The notes: a model not told the origin generated them from the sequence alone. A stretch of 64,000 nucleotides of DNA from Corynebacterium uberis (GCF_020616335.1 NZ_CP085051.1:310001-374000); one strand, 5' to 3'. Positions 53,699 to 64,000 are shown, counted from the first letter of the stretch. A program made the numbers and translations.

Positions 53699-54988
53699 GT
53701 GGGCATTGACGCCGCTACACGCAACCCGTTTAGGCATCCCGACTATCGACGCTGGTTCGGCGCAGAAACGTTTTCGGATTTTGCCGCCTCCATGAGCCTT
53801 GCCACCACGCTGGTGTTGATCGAGGTCACCGAGTCCATCTCCGCGGCGGGGATCATAGCGAGTATTTCCAGCGCCCTGGCTTTGGTGGCGACGTTCCTTG
53901 GCGGGAGCGTCGGCGATGCGTATTCGCGGCGCCGGTTGCTGCTCGGCAGCGGGGTGGTGGTGACTTCGTGTGCGGGGCTGCTGGCCGTGATCCTTTTCGC
54001 ACGGGCGCTTCTTCCGCACGCTTTGGTGCTGGTCACGGTGATTGCGCTGACGTTCATTGTGGGTGTGACCGCGAGCTTTTTGGCTCCGATTTTGGACGCG
54101 GCCCTCAAACGTCTGATTACGCCGCAGGAGTTTCCGCGCGCGATGAGTGCCACCCAAGCCCGCTCGGAGGTGTTGCACATCGTTGGTTCTCCGGTCGCTG
54201 GCTGGCTCTATCGGTTTTCGCCGGGTGCTCCTTTTGTCGTGGTCGCGGTGTGCCAGGGGATTTATACTGCGTTGCTGTCGCGGGTGTCCACGGAGCTGGG
54301 GCCTGAGGCGCCTGAGGCTCCTGCGGCTCCCGCAGCATCGGGCGCGTCCAAGCGGTCGGGGTGGAAGCGGGCTGTGGGGCATTCGCTCGGCGGCTGGCAC
54401 CACCTGCGTACTCACCCGGAACTGTTCCGGCTGTTGTGGTGTGCGCCGCTGATCAATATTGCTGTTTTCGGCACGATGAGCTGGGTTGTCTATCAGCTCA
54501 AAGACGACGCCCATAGCTCCACCACCATCGGCTTTGTCACCGCTGGCTTCGGGGTGGGGGCGCTGGTCGGTTCTGCGCTTGCGCCGTATCTGTCGGATCG
54601 TTTCGCGGTGGGCCGGCTGGTTGTGGGCGGGCTGGTCTGGATCATCGCGGGCATGACCTGCCTGTACCTGGTGCCGCGGGAGCCCTGGCCTTTGGCGGTC
54701 ATCGCGGCGGTGGCGCTCATTTTCTCGCCGGCGCTTAACGGTGCGTTGTTTGGGTATGTCTTTGCGGTGACTGGTGAGGAGCTCCAGAGCCGGGTGATTG
54801 CCACGTTCACAGCCATCGCGGGGATCGCGGGGGCTCTTGCCCCTTTGGTGGCCAGCCAGGCGGTGTATCACCACGTGCCCGCGGTCATGGGCGCGGGTGT
54901 TGCGGCGGTTGGCTTTGCAGGCCTGGCGCTAACGGTGTCCTCGCCGCAGGTCAGGGGCATTGGGAAGGTGGGGGACTGGGAAAGCTAG
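53699..54988 (+). CDS. MFS transporter, enterobactin-exporter-like
   Basis: 429 aa, about 11-12 TM helices. HPDYRRWFGAETFSDFAASM, the GSVGDAYSRRRLLLGSG loop between TM2 and TM3 (G-x-x-x-D-R/K-x-G-R-R type), and a mid-protein Ala/Pro linker before SGWKRAVGHSLGG. Resembles EntS/MacA-like MFS exporters, including drug and siderophore efflux. GTG at 53699 has GAGGGG 8 bp upstream; GTG 53690 is less likely. Convergent with nirD. Substrate unknown. Confidence 0.85.
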   Translation: MGIDAATRNPFRHPDYRRWFGAETFSDFAASMSLATTLVLIEVTESISAAGIIASISSALALVATFLGGSVGDAYSRRRLLLGSGVVVTSCAGLLAVILFARALLPHALVLVTVIALTFIVGVTASFLAPILDAALKRLITPQEFPRAMSATQARSEVLHIVGSPVAGWLYRFSPGAPFVVVAVCQGIYTALLSRVSTELGPEAPEAPAAPAASGASKRSGWKRAVGHSLGGWHHLRTHPELFRLLWCAPLINIAVFGTMSWVVYQLKDDAHSSTTIGFVTAGFGVGALVGSALAPYLSDRFAVGRLVVGGLVWIIAGMTCLYLVPREPWPLAVIAAVALIFSPALNGALFGYVFAVTGEELQSRVIATFTAIAGIAGALAPLVASQAVYHHVPAVMGAGVAAVGFAGLALTVSSPQVRGIGKVGDWES

Positions 54989-54998
54989 GCCAGCCCGG

Positions 54999-55337
54999 CT
55001 ACACCAACCACACCCGCCCGTCGTGTTCCTCGATGGCCGCTACCGCTAGGTTTTTGCCGTCGTCGGCTAGGCCGGTGCCGTCGTCGAGGTAGAAGCGCTG
55101 CTTGAGCAGCGGGGAGGCGACGGTGGGGCGGCCTTCGTGTTCGCCGACGATGCCGCGGGCGATGACGGCGGCCCCGGAGTAGGGGTCGATGTTGTCGACC
55201 GCATACAGGCGGTCGGGCCCGCCGTGAGGGGCCGTGGCGGGGATGCGGAAGAGGGCGAGTTGGCGGCCGTCGTTAAGCAATACTGCGGCGCCAAGTTCTG
55301 GCTCTAGGTCGCTGGCGGCGCACAGATCGATGCTCAT
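54999..55337 (-). CDS. nirD: Nitrite reductase small subunit NirD
   Basis: 112 aa Rieske-fold subunit of assimilatory NADH nitrite reductase. The fold is recognisable (LALFRIPA, LYAVDNIDPYSGAAVIARG, SPLLKQRFYLDDGTGL), but the Cys/His Fe-S ligands of true Rieske proteins are absent, as usual for NirD. Starts 26 bp after nirB on the same strand. Confidence 0.92.
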   Translation of the reverse strand: MSIDLCAASDLEPELGAAVLLNDGRQLALFRIPATAPHGGPDRLYAVDNIDPYSGAAVIARGIVGEHEGRPTVASPLLKQRFYLDDGTGLADDGKNLAVAAIEEHDGRVWLV

Positions 55338-55363
55338 CGTGAGTTATTTCCTTTCGCAAAAAA

Positions 55364-57895
55364 CTAGTGCACCAGGGCGGGCATGGGCAGGGGGATCTTG
55401 CGGCCGTGGTCGTGGCCGAATTGGACGGTGGGGTCGGGGGATTCGGGGGCGTTGACAAAGGAGACGAAGCGGCGCAGTTTCTCCGGGTCGCTCAGCACGG
55501 CGGCCCATTCGTCTTGGTAGGCGTCGACGTGGGCTTCTACGAAGGCTTCGAGGTCGGCGGCGATGCCCAGGGAGTCATCGATAACGACGTCGCGGATGTG
55601 GTCGAGGCCGCCGTCGAAGGCTTCTTGCCAGGCGGCGGTGCGCTGGAGCCTGTCGGCGGTGCGCACGTAGAAGCCGAGGTAGCGGTCGATGTAGCGGATG
55701 AGGTCGTCGGTGCTCACGTCGCGGGCGAGTAGTTCGGCGTGGCGCGGGGTGGCTCCGCCGTTGCCGCCGACGTAGAGGTTCCAGCCCTTTTCGGTGGCGA
55801 TGACGCCGATGTCTTTGCCGCGGGCTTCGGCGCATTCGCGGGCGCAGCCGGAGACACCCATCTTGAACTTGTGGGGGGAGCGTAGGCCGCGGTAGCGCAG
55901 TTCGAGTTTGACTGCCAGGCCGACGGAATCTTGTTGGCCGTAGCGGCACCAGTCGGTGCCTACGCAGCTCTTGACGGCGCGCAGGGATTTGCCGTAGGCC
56001 TGGCCGGATTCCATGCCGGCGTCGACGAGGCGGCGCCAGATTTCGGGCAGTTGGTCCACGCGGGCGCCGAACATGACGATGCGCTGGGCGCCGCTGATCT
56101 TGAGGTGGAGGTCAAAGTCGGAGGCGATCGATGAGATGACGGTGAGCTGTTCGGCGGTGACTTGGCCGGCGGGCAGTCGCGGGCACACGGAGTAGGTGCC
56201 GTTGCGTTGCATGTTGGCCAGGAAGCGGTCGTTGGTGTCCTGGAGGGCGGCGCGGCCGTCGTCGAGGACGTGGTCGCCGGTGTGCAGGGTGGCAAAGATG
56301 GAGGCCAGGGTGGGTTTGCAGATTTCGCAGCCGCCGCCGGTGCCAAAGCGCGCGATGAATTCGCCGAAGGTGCGGATGTCCGTGGCTTGGGCGATTTCGA
56401 AGAGTTCGGCGCGGGTTTGGGGGAAGTGTTCGCACAGGGCGCGGGATTGCTCGATGCCCTCGGCGTCGAGAAGCTGGGAGAGCAGTCCGATGCAGGAGCC
56501 GCAGGAGGTGCCGGCGTTGGTGCATTTCTTCAGCGCGTCGACGGTGTGGGCGCCGTCGTGGATGGCGGTGGTGACGTCGGCTTTGCTCACGTCGTTGCAG
56601 GAGCAGATCTGGGCGTCGTCAGGCAGTGCGCCGACGCCGATGCTGGCGCCGCCGCCGTCGCCCGACGAGATGAAGCTGATGGGCTCGCTGGGCAGCTCGT
56701 GGCCGACCATGGGGCGCAGCAGCGAGTAGGAGTCGGCGTCGCCGACGAGCACGCCGCCGATGAGCATGCCGGTTTCGCGGTCGATGAGCAGCTTCTTGTG
56801 GGTGCCGCCCAGCGGGTCGTGGACGGAGATGTCCGCCACGGATGCGCCGTGGGCAAAAGGCTCGCCGAAGCTGGCCACGTCCACGCCGAGCAGCTTGAGC
56901 TTGGTGGACATGTCGGGGTCTTTGAACTCGGCGGGGCTGCCGCCAGACAGCTCGTCGACCACGATGTCCGACATGGAGTTGCCGGGGGCGATCAACCCGT
57001 AGACAGACCCGTCCACGGCGGCGCATTCGCCGATGGCGCGCACATGCTCGACGTTGGTGTGGCACAGGCGGTTGGTTAAGAAGCCGCCGCGCGGGCCGCG
57101 CTCGATGCCGGCGGCCTCCGCGAGCTCGTCGCGCGGGCGGATGCCGGCGGAAAAGACCACCAGATCGGCGGTGACGGTGCCTTGCTCCCCAAGATCGAGG
57201 GTGACCCGGGAGTCGTCTTCTTCGCTTATCGACGCCGTCGCCGCACCGACATGCACCGTCACGCCCATCTCAGTGAGCGTTGCGGCGAGCAACGCGCCGC
57301 CTTCCTCATCAACCTGCAAGGGCATGAGCCGCGGCGCCATCTCAATGACATGGGTGTCCATGCCCAGGGTTTGCAGCGCGCCGGCGGCCTCCAGGCCGAG
57401 CAGCCCGCCGCCGATGACCACGCCGACCGGGCGGGCGTGCGCAGCCTGGCCCGCGGGGCGCGAAGAAGCAGCACGCTCCACCGCGGTGCGGATGGCATCC
57501 AGGTCATCGAGGGTGCGGTAGACAAAGCACTGCGGCAGGTCGTGGCCGGGGATGGGCGGCACGAACGCGGAGGAACCCGTGGCCAGAATCAGCTCATCGT
57601 AGGGGAAGCTCTGCCCGCTCTCACCGGTGGCAACCCGGGCCTGCGGGTCCACAGACACGATGCGATCGTGCACGTGCGTGACCTGTTCAGGCAGGTCATC
57701 GAGGGTGAGCTGGGAGCGATCCCAGGAGCCCACGTAGCTGGAGATGTGCACGCGGTCATAGGCAAAGTCCGGCTCCTCGCCGACGATGGTGATGGAGTCG
57801 GTGGGGCAGCGCTGCGCGAGCGTTGCGGCACACCGGTGGCCAACAGGGCCGAAGCCCACGATGAGAACGCGGCGGGAGGCGGAAGAATCTGGCAT
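55364..57895 (-). CDS. nirB: NADH-dependent nitrite reductase large subunit NirB
   Basis: 843 aa. FAD/NAD domain with GFGPVGHRCAATLAQ, GGGLLGLEAAGAL and DLVVFSAGIRPRDEL, a BFD-type 2Fe-2S segment (CSCNDVSKADV...CTNAGTSCGSC), and the siroheme/4Fe-4S domain with CVGTDWCRYGQQDS and KMGVSGCARECAEARGKDIG. Reduces nitrite to ammonium in the cytoplasm. ATG at 57895 chosen by homology and AGGAG upstream; the frame runs to 57934. The 11-bp core word lies at 57224. Confidence 0.95.
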   Translation of the reverse strand: MPDSSASRRVLIVGFGPVGHRCAATLAQRCPTDSITIVGEEPDFAYDRVHISSYVGSWDRSQLTLDDLPEQVTHVHDRIVSVDPQARVATGESGQSFPYDELILATGSSAFVPPIPGHDLPQCFVYRTLDDLDAIRTAVERAASSRPAGQAAHARPVGVVIGGGLLGLEAAGALQTLGMDTHVIEMAPRLMPLQVDEEGGALLAATLTEMGVTVHVGAATASISEEDDSRVTLDLGEQGTVTADLVVFSAGIRPRDELAEAAGIERGPRGGFLTNRLCHTNVEHVRAIGECAAVDGSVYGLIAPGNSMSDIVVDELSGGSPAEFKDPDMSTKLKLLGVDVASFGEPFAHGASVADISVHDPLGGTHKKLLIDRETGMLIGGVLVGDADSYSLLRPMVGHELPSEPISFISSGDGGGASIGVGALPDDAQICSCNDVSKADVTTAIHDGAHTVDALKKCTNAGTSCGSCIGLLSQLLDAEGIEQSRALCEHFPQTRAELFEIAQATDIRTFGEFIARFGTGGGCEICKPTLASIFATLHTGDHVLDDGRAALQDTNDRFLANMQRNGTYSVCPRLPAGQVTAEQLTVISSIASDFDLHLKISGAQRIVMFGARVDQLPEIWRRLVDAGMESGQAYGKSLRAVKSCVGTDWCRYGQQDSVGLAVKLELRYRGLRSPHKFKMGVSGCARECAEARGKDIGVIATEKGWNLYVGGNGGATPRHAELLARDVSTDDLIRYIDRYLGFYVRTADRLQRTAAWQEAFDGGLDHIRDVVIDDSLGIAADLEAFVEAHVDAYQDEWAAVLSDPEKLRRFVSFVNAPESPDPTVQFGHDHGRKIPLPMPALVH
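57224..57234 (+). repeat. Dispersed word, 11-bp core copy
   Basis: GCTTATCGACG antisense within nirB, followed by CCGTC. Confidence 0.75.
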
Positions 57896-58239
57896 GGGAA
57901 CGGGAAAGCTCCTGGGGGATCGAACGGATAACAACCACAGTGCGCACGGGGACGTGCAGGCCGTGGGGGCCCAAAGGGTCGTGCAGGATCGTGCTAGCCG
58001 GGTGGGCTTGGCACGAGCCGGACCTCCTGCGCCTGGCCGCCCGAGGTTCTCGCTGGGTCCTATCTGGTTGCAGATAGGCCGCGGCTAGGCCCGAAGGTGG
58101 TGCGACGCTGTGCCGGCCGGAGAACCGGACTTGGTCCGGGTTTGATCGTATCAATCTAGGTATAGGGGTGCGCAACAGAACGCCTGTACTCCTGGGGTGC
58201 CCGGTGGCGCAATCGGGGCAGCGCGGTACACTCGCGGCC
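57896..58239. promoter_or_regulatory. nirB-DUF3068 divergent promoter region with inverted repeat
   Basis: 344 bp with no gene. A perfect inverted repeat CCTATCTG-GTTG-CAGATAGG lies at 58059-58078, about 165 bp before nirB, a candidate operator for nitrogen or nitrite control. It resembles the CTAT/ATAG halves of AmtR sites but with the wrong spacing. Confidence 0.5.
58227..58232 (+). promoter_or_regulatory. -10 box of DUF3068 gene (leaderless)
   Basis: TACACT, 7 nt before the ATG. Confidence 0.55.
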
Positions 58240-59541
58240 ATGTTGCCCCGGTCCCGCGTCGTCTCCGTGCTCCTGCTTGGCCTCGGTGCCGCGCTGCTCG
58301 CCGCAGGCCTGCTCGCACCCCGATTCATCCCAGGTGATGGGCGCCTTGCCCTCGACGTCGGCGAGCTGACCTGGACCACCCACGATGAGGCCGCCACCAC
58401 GCGCGTCTTCACAGACCCCCAACGCCGCGTCTTCCAAGCTCCGGTGACTCACCAGCTCAACCTCACCATCGAAGAGCCCACCACCGCAAGCACTGCCACG
58501 GCCCGGGTGGGCTCCACCTTCGTGCGCACCAGCCTGCAACAAGAACACGACCGCCTCATGCAGGCCACCGTGTGGAACTGGGTACTCGACCGCGTCACCG
58601 GCGCCGCAGTTGGCCCCATGACGCTGAGCTACCAGATGGCCAGCCCCACCGCGCAACTCGACGTCGACGGCGTGTGGCTGAAATTCCCCGCCAACCTCGG
58701 GCGTGACGACGTCTCCGTCCTCGACGAAACACTGCGCCGCGCCACCCCCGCAACCTTCATCGACGAAACCGAACTACACGGGCGCAAGGTCTACCACTTC
58801 CGGCAAGACATCGCCCCCACCAACGTTGCCCTGGACTACGAGGCCATAGGCACCACCATCGACCTGCCCACCCCGGAAGGACACGAGGGCCCCGGCGAGA
58901 CGGGGTACCTGTTCCATTCCGCAGTGAGGGATTACTATGTGGACCAAGCCTCAGGGCTGGTGCTCAACATTGAAGAGTCCATCGATGATTACTACGGCAC
59001 CCTCGACGGAACGAGGCGCGAGCCAGTGCTCGCCTTCCACGGTGTCATGGAGGACTCTCAAACAGCGCAGCTGGCCCAGGTCGCGCAGGCCATCACCCAA
59101 CACCGCGGGGTAGGGATGTGGTCCTGGATCACCGCGGGAATCGGCGCGGTGCTCGCCGCGCTCGGGCTCCTGGGCGCGCTCGGCGTCGCAAGCGCGCGCC
59201 GGGCAAACCGGGCCACCGGGCGTGCGGCGAGGGCTGACGCCGAAGGCGCCGGTGCTCAGGGTGCCGGTGCTGCTGGTGTTGGTGGTGCTGGGGCTGCCGG
59301 TTTTGGTCCTGGGGCCGCTGTTGCGGCGGATCCTGAGGCCACGGGAATTATCGCGAGCCGGAAGGTGCCGCGCCCGCGCCAGTACATCCCGCAGCAAGGT
59401 CCGCGCCAGCAGTCGCCGCGCTCCGGTGGTGCGGAGGGCTCCGGTAGGCCTGTGGACCCCGGTAGGCCTGTGGACTCCGGTAGGTCGGCCGGCTCAGGCA
59501 GGCCGACTGGCTCGGGTCGCCCGGGTGGGAGGCGCCGCTAG
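58240..59541 (+). CDS. DUF3068 (PorA-type) membrane protein
   Basis: 433 aa actinobacterial envelope protein. N-terminal TM (VVSVLLLGLGAALLAAGLL), a large external domain of about 290 residues with GWVL-type repeats, YHFRQDIAPTNV and DYYVDQASGLVLNIEESIDD, a second TM (ITAGIGAVLAALGLLGALGV), then a Gly/Ala/Arg-rich cytoplasmic tail with GRPVDPGRPVDSGR repeats. This is the DUF3068 layout. Leaderless start; the frame from 58168 is not used. Function unknown. Confidence 0.83.
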   Translation: MLPRSRVVSVLLLGLGAALLAAGLLAPRFIPGDGRLALDVGELTWTTHDEAATTRVFTDPQRRVFQAPVTHQLNLTIEEPTTASTATARVGSTFVRTSLQQEHDRLMQATVWNWVLDRVTGAAVGPMTLSYQMASPTAQLDVDGVWLKFPANLGRDDVSVLDETLRRATPATFIDETELHGRKVYHFRQDIAPTNVALDYEAIGTTIDLPTPEGHEGPGETGYLFHSAVRDYYVDQASGLVLNIEESIDDYYGTLDGTRREPVLAFHGVMEDSQTAQLAQVAQAITQHRGVGMWSWITAGIGAVLAALGLLGALGVASARRANRATGRAARADAEGAGAQGAGAAGVGGAGAAGFGPGAAVAADPEATGIIASRKVPRPRQYIPQQGPRQQSPRSGGAEGSGRPVDPGRPVDSGRSAGSGRPTGSGRPGGRRR

Positions 59542-59798
59542 ATTCCGCCTGCGTCTAAGGTAGGGGTTGCGTGTGGGGCGGTTGATGCTCTAGGCTGTTT
59601 CTTTGCGCTGGAGTCCGTCGCCGGTGTGTCAGGAAACCTTGTCTGCTTACTTGTTTTTGAAGTGACTTGACAAGGTGACTTTGTGCTATCTGGGGGCGGC
59701 GACTCCACAGCAGACAGAATGCTAAAACTACCAGCGGATTCTAGTCGGTTGTTGGCCCATGCAACCGGCGTCCGCGTGAGGTGCTGGAAGGACCCATC
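59542..59798 (+). promoter_or_regulatory. rpoB upstream region
   Basis: 257 bp without a gene. Contains TTGACA at 59667-59672, a candidate -35 element; the matching -10 box is not clear. The rest is rpoB leader. Confidence 0.4.
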
Positions 59799-62700
59799 TT
59801 GGCAGTCTCCCGCCAGACCAAGTCAGTGGCCGACATCCCCGGAGCTCCTAACCGTTACTCCTTTGCAAAGTACTCGGAGCCCATTGAGATCCCAGGTCTG
59901 CTTGACCTGCAGCGTGAATCTTTCGCGTGGCTTATTGGCACGTCCGATTGGCGTGCGCGCCAGCAAGAGGAGCGTGGCCCCGAGGCCCGCGTGACCAGCG
60001 GCCTGGAGGACATCCTCGACGAATTGTCCCCGATCCAGGATTACTCGGGCAACATGTCGCTGTCCCTGTCCGAGCCGCGCTTCGAGGACGTGAAGAACTC
60101 CATCGAGGAGTCCAAGGAAAAGGACATCAACTATTCCGCGCCGCTGTATGTGACCGCGGAGTTTATTAACAACGACACCCAGGAGATCAAGTCCCAGACC
60201 GTCTTCATCGGCGACTTCCCGATGATGACGGACAAGGGCACGTTCATTGTTAACGGCACCGAGCGTGTGGTTGTCTCCCAGCTGGTGCGTTCCCCCGGCG
60301 TGTACTTCGACCGGACCATCGATAAGTCCACCGAGCGGCCGCTGCACTCCGTGAAGGTTATCCCCTCGCGTGGCGCGTGGCTGGAGTTCGACGTGGACAA
60401 GCGTGACACCGTTGGTGTGCGCATTGACCGTAAGCGTCGCCAGCCGGTCACCGTGCTGCTCAAGGCCCTTGGGTGGACCACCGAGCAGATCACCCAGCGC
60501 TTCGGCTTCTCCGAGCTGATGATGACCACGCTGGAAAATGACGGCGTGGACAACACCGACCAGGCCCTGCTGGAGATTTACCGCAAGCAGCGCCCCGGCG
60601 AGCAGCCCACCCGCGAGCTGGCGCAGTCCCTGCTGGATAACTCTTTCTTCCGCGCCAAGCGCTATGACCTGGCCAAGGTGGGCCGCTACAAGGTCAACCG
60701 CAAGCTGGGCTTGGGCGGCGACCATGACGGCCTGATGACGCTGACCGAAGAGGACATCGCCACCACCCTGGAGTACCTGGTGCGCCTGCACGCCGGTGAG
60801 CGGACCATGACCGCTCCCAACGGGCAGACCATCCCCGTGGAGACCGATGACATTGACCACTTTGGTAACCGCCGCCTGCGTACCGTCGGCGAGCTGATCC
60901 AAAACCAGGTCCGCGTGGGCCTGTCGCGCATGGAGCGCGTGGTCCGCGAGCGTATGACCACCCAGGACGCGGAGTCCATCACCCCGACGTCCCTGATTAA
61001 CGTGCGCCCGGTTTCTGCTGCCATCCGCGAGTTCTTTGGTACCTCGCAGCTGTCCCAGTTCATGGACCAGAACAACTCGCTGTCCGGCCTGACCCACAAG
61101 CGCCGCCTGTCCGCGCTGGGCCCGGGCGGCCTGTCGCGTGAGCGCGCCGGCATTGAGGTCCGCGACGTTCACCCCTCGCACTACGGCCGCATGTGCCCGA
61201 TTGAGACCCCTGAGGGCCCCAACATTGGCCTGATCGGTTCGCTGGCCACCTACGCGCGCGTCAATGCGTTCGGGTTCATTGAGACCCCGTACCGCAAGGT
61301 CGAAGATGGCAAGGTCACCGATACTGTCGAGTACCTCACCGCCGATGAGGAAGACCGCTTTGCCATCGCGGAGGCCTCCACCGAGGTTGCTGCTGACGGC
61401 ACGATCACCCAGGGCCGCATTGAGGTGCGCGTCAAGGACGGCGACATTCAGGTCACCGACGCCTCCGGCGTGGACTACCTGGACGTCTCCCCGCGCCAGA
61501 TGGTGTCCGTGGCTACCGCCATGATTCCGTTCCTGGAGCACGACGACGCCAACCGTGCCCTCATGGGTGCGAACATGCAGCGCCAGGCCGTGCCGCTGCT
61601 GCGCTCGGAGGCGCCGCTGGTGGGCACCGGCATGGAGTCGCGTGCCGCCTATGACGCCGGCGATCTGGTCATCGCTGACCGCTCCGGCGTGGTGGAGGAT
61701 GTCTCCGCGGACTTCATCACCATCATGGATGATGAGGGCTCCCGCCAGACCTTCCTGCTGCGCAAGTTCGAGCGCACCAACCAGGGCACCTGCTATAACC
61801 AGACCCCGCTGGTCAACGTGGGCGACCGCGTGGAGCAGGGCCAGGTCATCGCCGATGGCCCCGGTACTGCGCACGGCGAGATGTCGCTGGGCCGCAACCT
61901 GCTCGTGGCGTTCATGCCGTGGGAGGGCCACAACTATGAGGACGCCATCATCCTCAACCAGCGCATCGTGGAGGAAGATATCCTCACCTCGATTCACATC
62001 GAGGAGCATGAGATTGATGCCCGCGATACCAAGCTGGGCGCCGAGGAGATCACCCGGGAGATCCCGAACGTCTCTGAGGACGTGCTGCGGGACCTGGACG
62101 ATCGCGGCATCGTGCGCATTGGTGCGGACGTGCGCGCCGGCGACATCCTGGTGGGCAAGGTCACCCCGAAGGGTGAGACGGAGCTGACCCCGGAGGAGCG
62201 CCTGCTGCGCGCCATCTTCGGCGAGAAGGCCCGCGAGGTGCGCGACACCTCCCTGAAGGTGCCCCACGGCGAGACCGGCAAGGTCATCGGCGTGCGCCGC
62301 TTCTCCCGCGAGGACGATGATGATCTGGCCGCTGGCGTCAATGAGATGATCCGCGTCTACGTGGCCCAGAAGCGCAAGATCCAGGACGGCGATAAGCTGG
62401 CCGGCCGCCACGGCAACAAGGGCGTGGTGGGCAAGATCCTGCCGCCGGAAGACATGCCGTTCATGGCCGATGGCACCCCCGTGGACATCATCCTGAACAC
62501 CCACGGCGTGCCGCGGCGTATGAACATTGGTCAGGTGCTGGAAACGCACCTGGGCTGGCTGGCCGCCGCCGGCTGGAAGGTGGATCCGGAGGATCCCAAG
62601 AACGCCGAGTTGATCAAGACCCTGCCCAAGGACCTCTATGACGTCCCGGCGGGCTCCCTGACCGCCACCCCGGTGTTCGACGGTGCGACCAATGCGGAGG

Positions 62701-63272
62701 TTGCCGGTCTGCTGGCGAACTCCCGGCCGAACCGCGACGGCGACGTCATCGTGGACGGCGACGGCAAGACCATGCTTCTCGACGGCCGCTCCGGGGAACC
62801 GTTCCCCTACCCGGTCTCGGTGGGCTACATGTACATGCTGAAGCTGCACCACCTGGTGGATGAGAAGATCCACGCCCGTTCCACCGGCCCGTACTCCATG
62901 ATCACCCAGCAGCCGCTCGGCGGTAAGGCCCAGTTCGGTGGCCAGCGCTTCGGTGAGATGGAGGTGTGGGCCATGCAGGCCTACGGCGCCGCCTACACCC
63001 TGCAGGAACTGTTGACCATCAAGTCCGATGACGTGGTGGGCCGCGTCAAGGTCTATGAGGCGATTGTCAAGGGTGAGAACATCCCGGATCCGGGCATTCC
63101 GGAGTCCTTCAAGGTGTTGCTTAAGGAGCTGCAGTCCCTGTGCCTCAACGTTGAGGTGCTGTCCGTGGACGGAACTCCGATGGAACTGTCCGGCTCTGAC
63201 GACGATATGGAGACCACCTCACTGGGCATCAACCTGTCCCGTGATGAGCGCTCCGACGCCGACATCGCATAG
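59799..63272 (+). CDS. rpoB: RNA polymerase subunit beta
   Basis: 1157 aa. TTG start with GGAAGGA upstream, as in mycobacteria (MAVSRQTK...). Seen: [19 protein letters not shown], the rifampicin pocket [19 protein letters not shown] and [40 protein letters not shown] and a C-terminal [13 protein letters not shown]. The rifampicin region shows the usual drug-sensitive residues for the genus. A 1016-codon antisense ORF here is a compositional shadow. Confidence 0.98.
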   Translation: MAVSRQTKSVADIPGAPNRYSFAKYSEPIEIPGLLDLQRESFAWLIGTSDWRARQQEERGPEARVTSGLEDILDELSPIQDYSGNMSLSLSEPRFEDVKNSIEESKEKDINYSAPLYVTAEFINNDTQEIKSQTVFIGDFPMMTDKGTFIVNGTERVVVSQLVRSPGVYFDRTIDKSTERPLHSVKVIPSRGAWLEFDVDKRDTVGVRIDRKRRQPVTVLLKALGWTTEQITQRFGFSELMMTTLENDGVDNTDQALLEIYRKQRPGEQPTRELAQSLLDNSFFRAKRYDLAKVGRYKVNRKLGLGGDHDGLMTLTEEDIATTLEYLVRLHAGERTMTAPNGQTIPVETDDIDHFGNRRLRTVGELIQNQVRVGLSRMERVVRERMTTQDAESITPTSLINVRPVSAAIREFFGTSQLSQFMDQNNSLSGLTHKRRLSALGPGGLSRERAGIEVRDVHPSHYGRMCPIETPEGPNIGLIGSLATYARVNAFGFIETPYRKVEDGKVTDTVEYLTADEEDRFAIAEASTEVAADGTITQGRIEVRVKDGDIQVTDASGVDYLDVSPRQMVSVATAMIPFLEHDDANRALMGANMQRQAVPLLRSEAPLVGTGMESRAAYDAGDLVIADRSGVVEDVSADFITIMDDEGSRQTFLLRKFERTNQGTCYNQTPLVNVGDRVEQGQVIADGPGTAHGEMSLGRNLLVAFMPWEGHNYEDAIILNQRIVEEDILTSIHIEEHEIDARDTKLGAEEITREIPNVSEDVLRDLDDRGIVRIGADVRAGDILVGKVTPKGETELTPEERLLRAIFGEKAREVRDTSLKVPHGETGKVIGVRRFSREDDDDLAAGVNEMIRVYVAQKRKIQDGDKLAGRHGNKGVVGKILPPEDMPFMADGTPVDIILNTHGVPRRMNIGQVLETHLGWLAAAGWKVDPEDPKNAELIKTLPKDLYDVPAGSLTATPVFDGATNAEVAGLLANSRPNRDGDVIVDGDGKTMLLDGRSGEPFPYPVSVGYMYMLKLHHLVDEKIHARSTGPYSMITQQPLGGKAQFGGQRFGEMEVWAMQAYGAAYTLQELLTIKSDDVVGRVKVYEAIVKGENIPDPGIPESFKVLLKELQSLCLNVEVLSVDGTPMELSGSDDDMETTSLGINLSRDERSDADIA

Positions 63273-63399
63273 GCGCGAGGGGTAGCACCCCACGCGCCAG
63301 CTGCACCCCACGCAGCTGACAAGTTCCCCCATTAGTCGCCATTTGAAAATCCCCTTAAACCCCCGCGATCTGCGCGCGGGGGAAAGGTGAAAGGGATAG

Positions 63400-64000
<601 letters not shown>

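Noticed and set aside
58059..58078. AmtR operator upstream of nirB
   Set aside because: Half sites CTAT and ATAG are present, but separated by 10 bp rather than the 6 bp of the AmtR consensus as I know it.
59823..62873. 1016-codon open frame antisense to rpoB
   Set aside because: The third-position G+C bias of rpoB produces stop-free antisense frames; its translation is Val/Gly/His/Leu-rich with no recognisable domain, while the plus strand is plainly RpoB.

Overview
The window is chromosomal DNA of a high-G+C, mycolic-acid-type actinobacterium, most likely a Corynebacterium. The evidence is the core order secE-nusG-rplK-rplA, rplJ-rplL and rpoB-rpoC, a menD-(DUF3592)-mgtA-like-menG block, a DUF3068 protein, an MspA-family porin, a TTG-started rpoB, and many leaderless promoters (a TANNNT-like -10 box 6-8 nt before the start codon). 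I do not name a species.

Layout. 1-1.5 kb: end of a urease cluster (ureD, urea transporter). 1.5-7.8 kb: a hydroxyacyl-CoA dehydrogenase, an oxidoreductase, hemL, a phosphatase and a thioredoxin/CcdA pair for cytochrome c maturation. 7.8-10.1 kb: an A+T-richer ABC-transporter cassette behind a 13-G tract. It splits the cytochrome c genes from resB-ccsB (10.7-13.6 kb). 14.2-26.3 kb: a small XRE regulator, rmlB-rmlC-rmlA, a second hydroxyacyl-CoA dehydrogenase, membrane proteins, menA, a glycosyltransferase, menE and a YkvI-like protein. 26.4-37.3 kb: two toxin/immunity arrays on either side of menB-menC. 37.3-45.7 kb: menD, an MgtA-like mannosyltransferase, menG, a geranylgeranyl-reductase-type flavoprotein (MenJ-like) and a long-chain polyprenyl diphosphate synthase. 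45.9-53 kb: four tRNA genes, secE-nusG, rplKA, a frameshifted Abi-like gene and rplJL. 53.7-64 kb: an MFS transporter, nirBD, a DUF3068 gene, rpoB and the start of rpoC.

Functionally the window is rich in respiration. Seven men genes plus the polyprenyl synthase cover most of menaquinone synthesis. HemL feeds heme, the CcdA/TlpA/ResB/CcsB set matures c-type cytochromes, and NirBD handles nitrite.

The most unusual parts are four. (1) A 16-bp word, GCTTATCGACGCCCCC, has 8 perfect copies and 7 more copies of its 11-bp core, on both strands, inside and outside genes. (2) A locus encodes an MspA-like porin, a two-TM protein and a 1066-residue secreted protein with a C-terminal WHH/LHH-type nuclease domain, followed by orphan toxin tips and SUKH (SMI1/KNR4) immunity genes. 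(3) A decayed copy of the menC 3' end lies before the first toxin array, suggesting that a menB-menC-array unit was duplicated in tandem and then partly lost. (4) Two arrays of an 80-bp repeat bracket the tRNA/ribosomal-protein block.

All assignments come from reading the sequence. No database search or alignment program was run.
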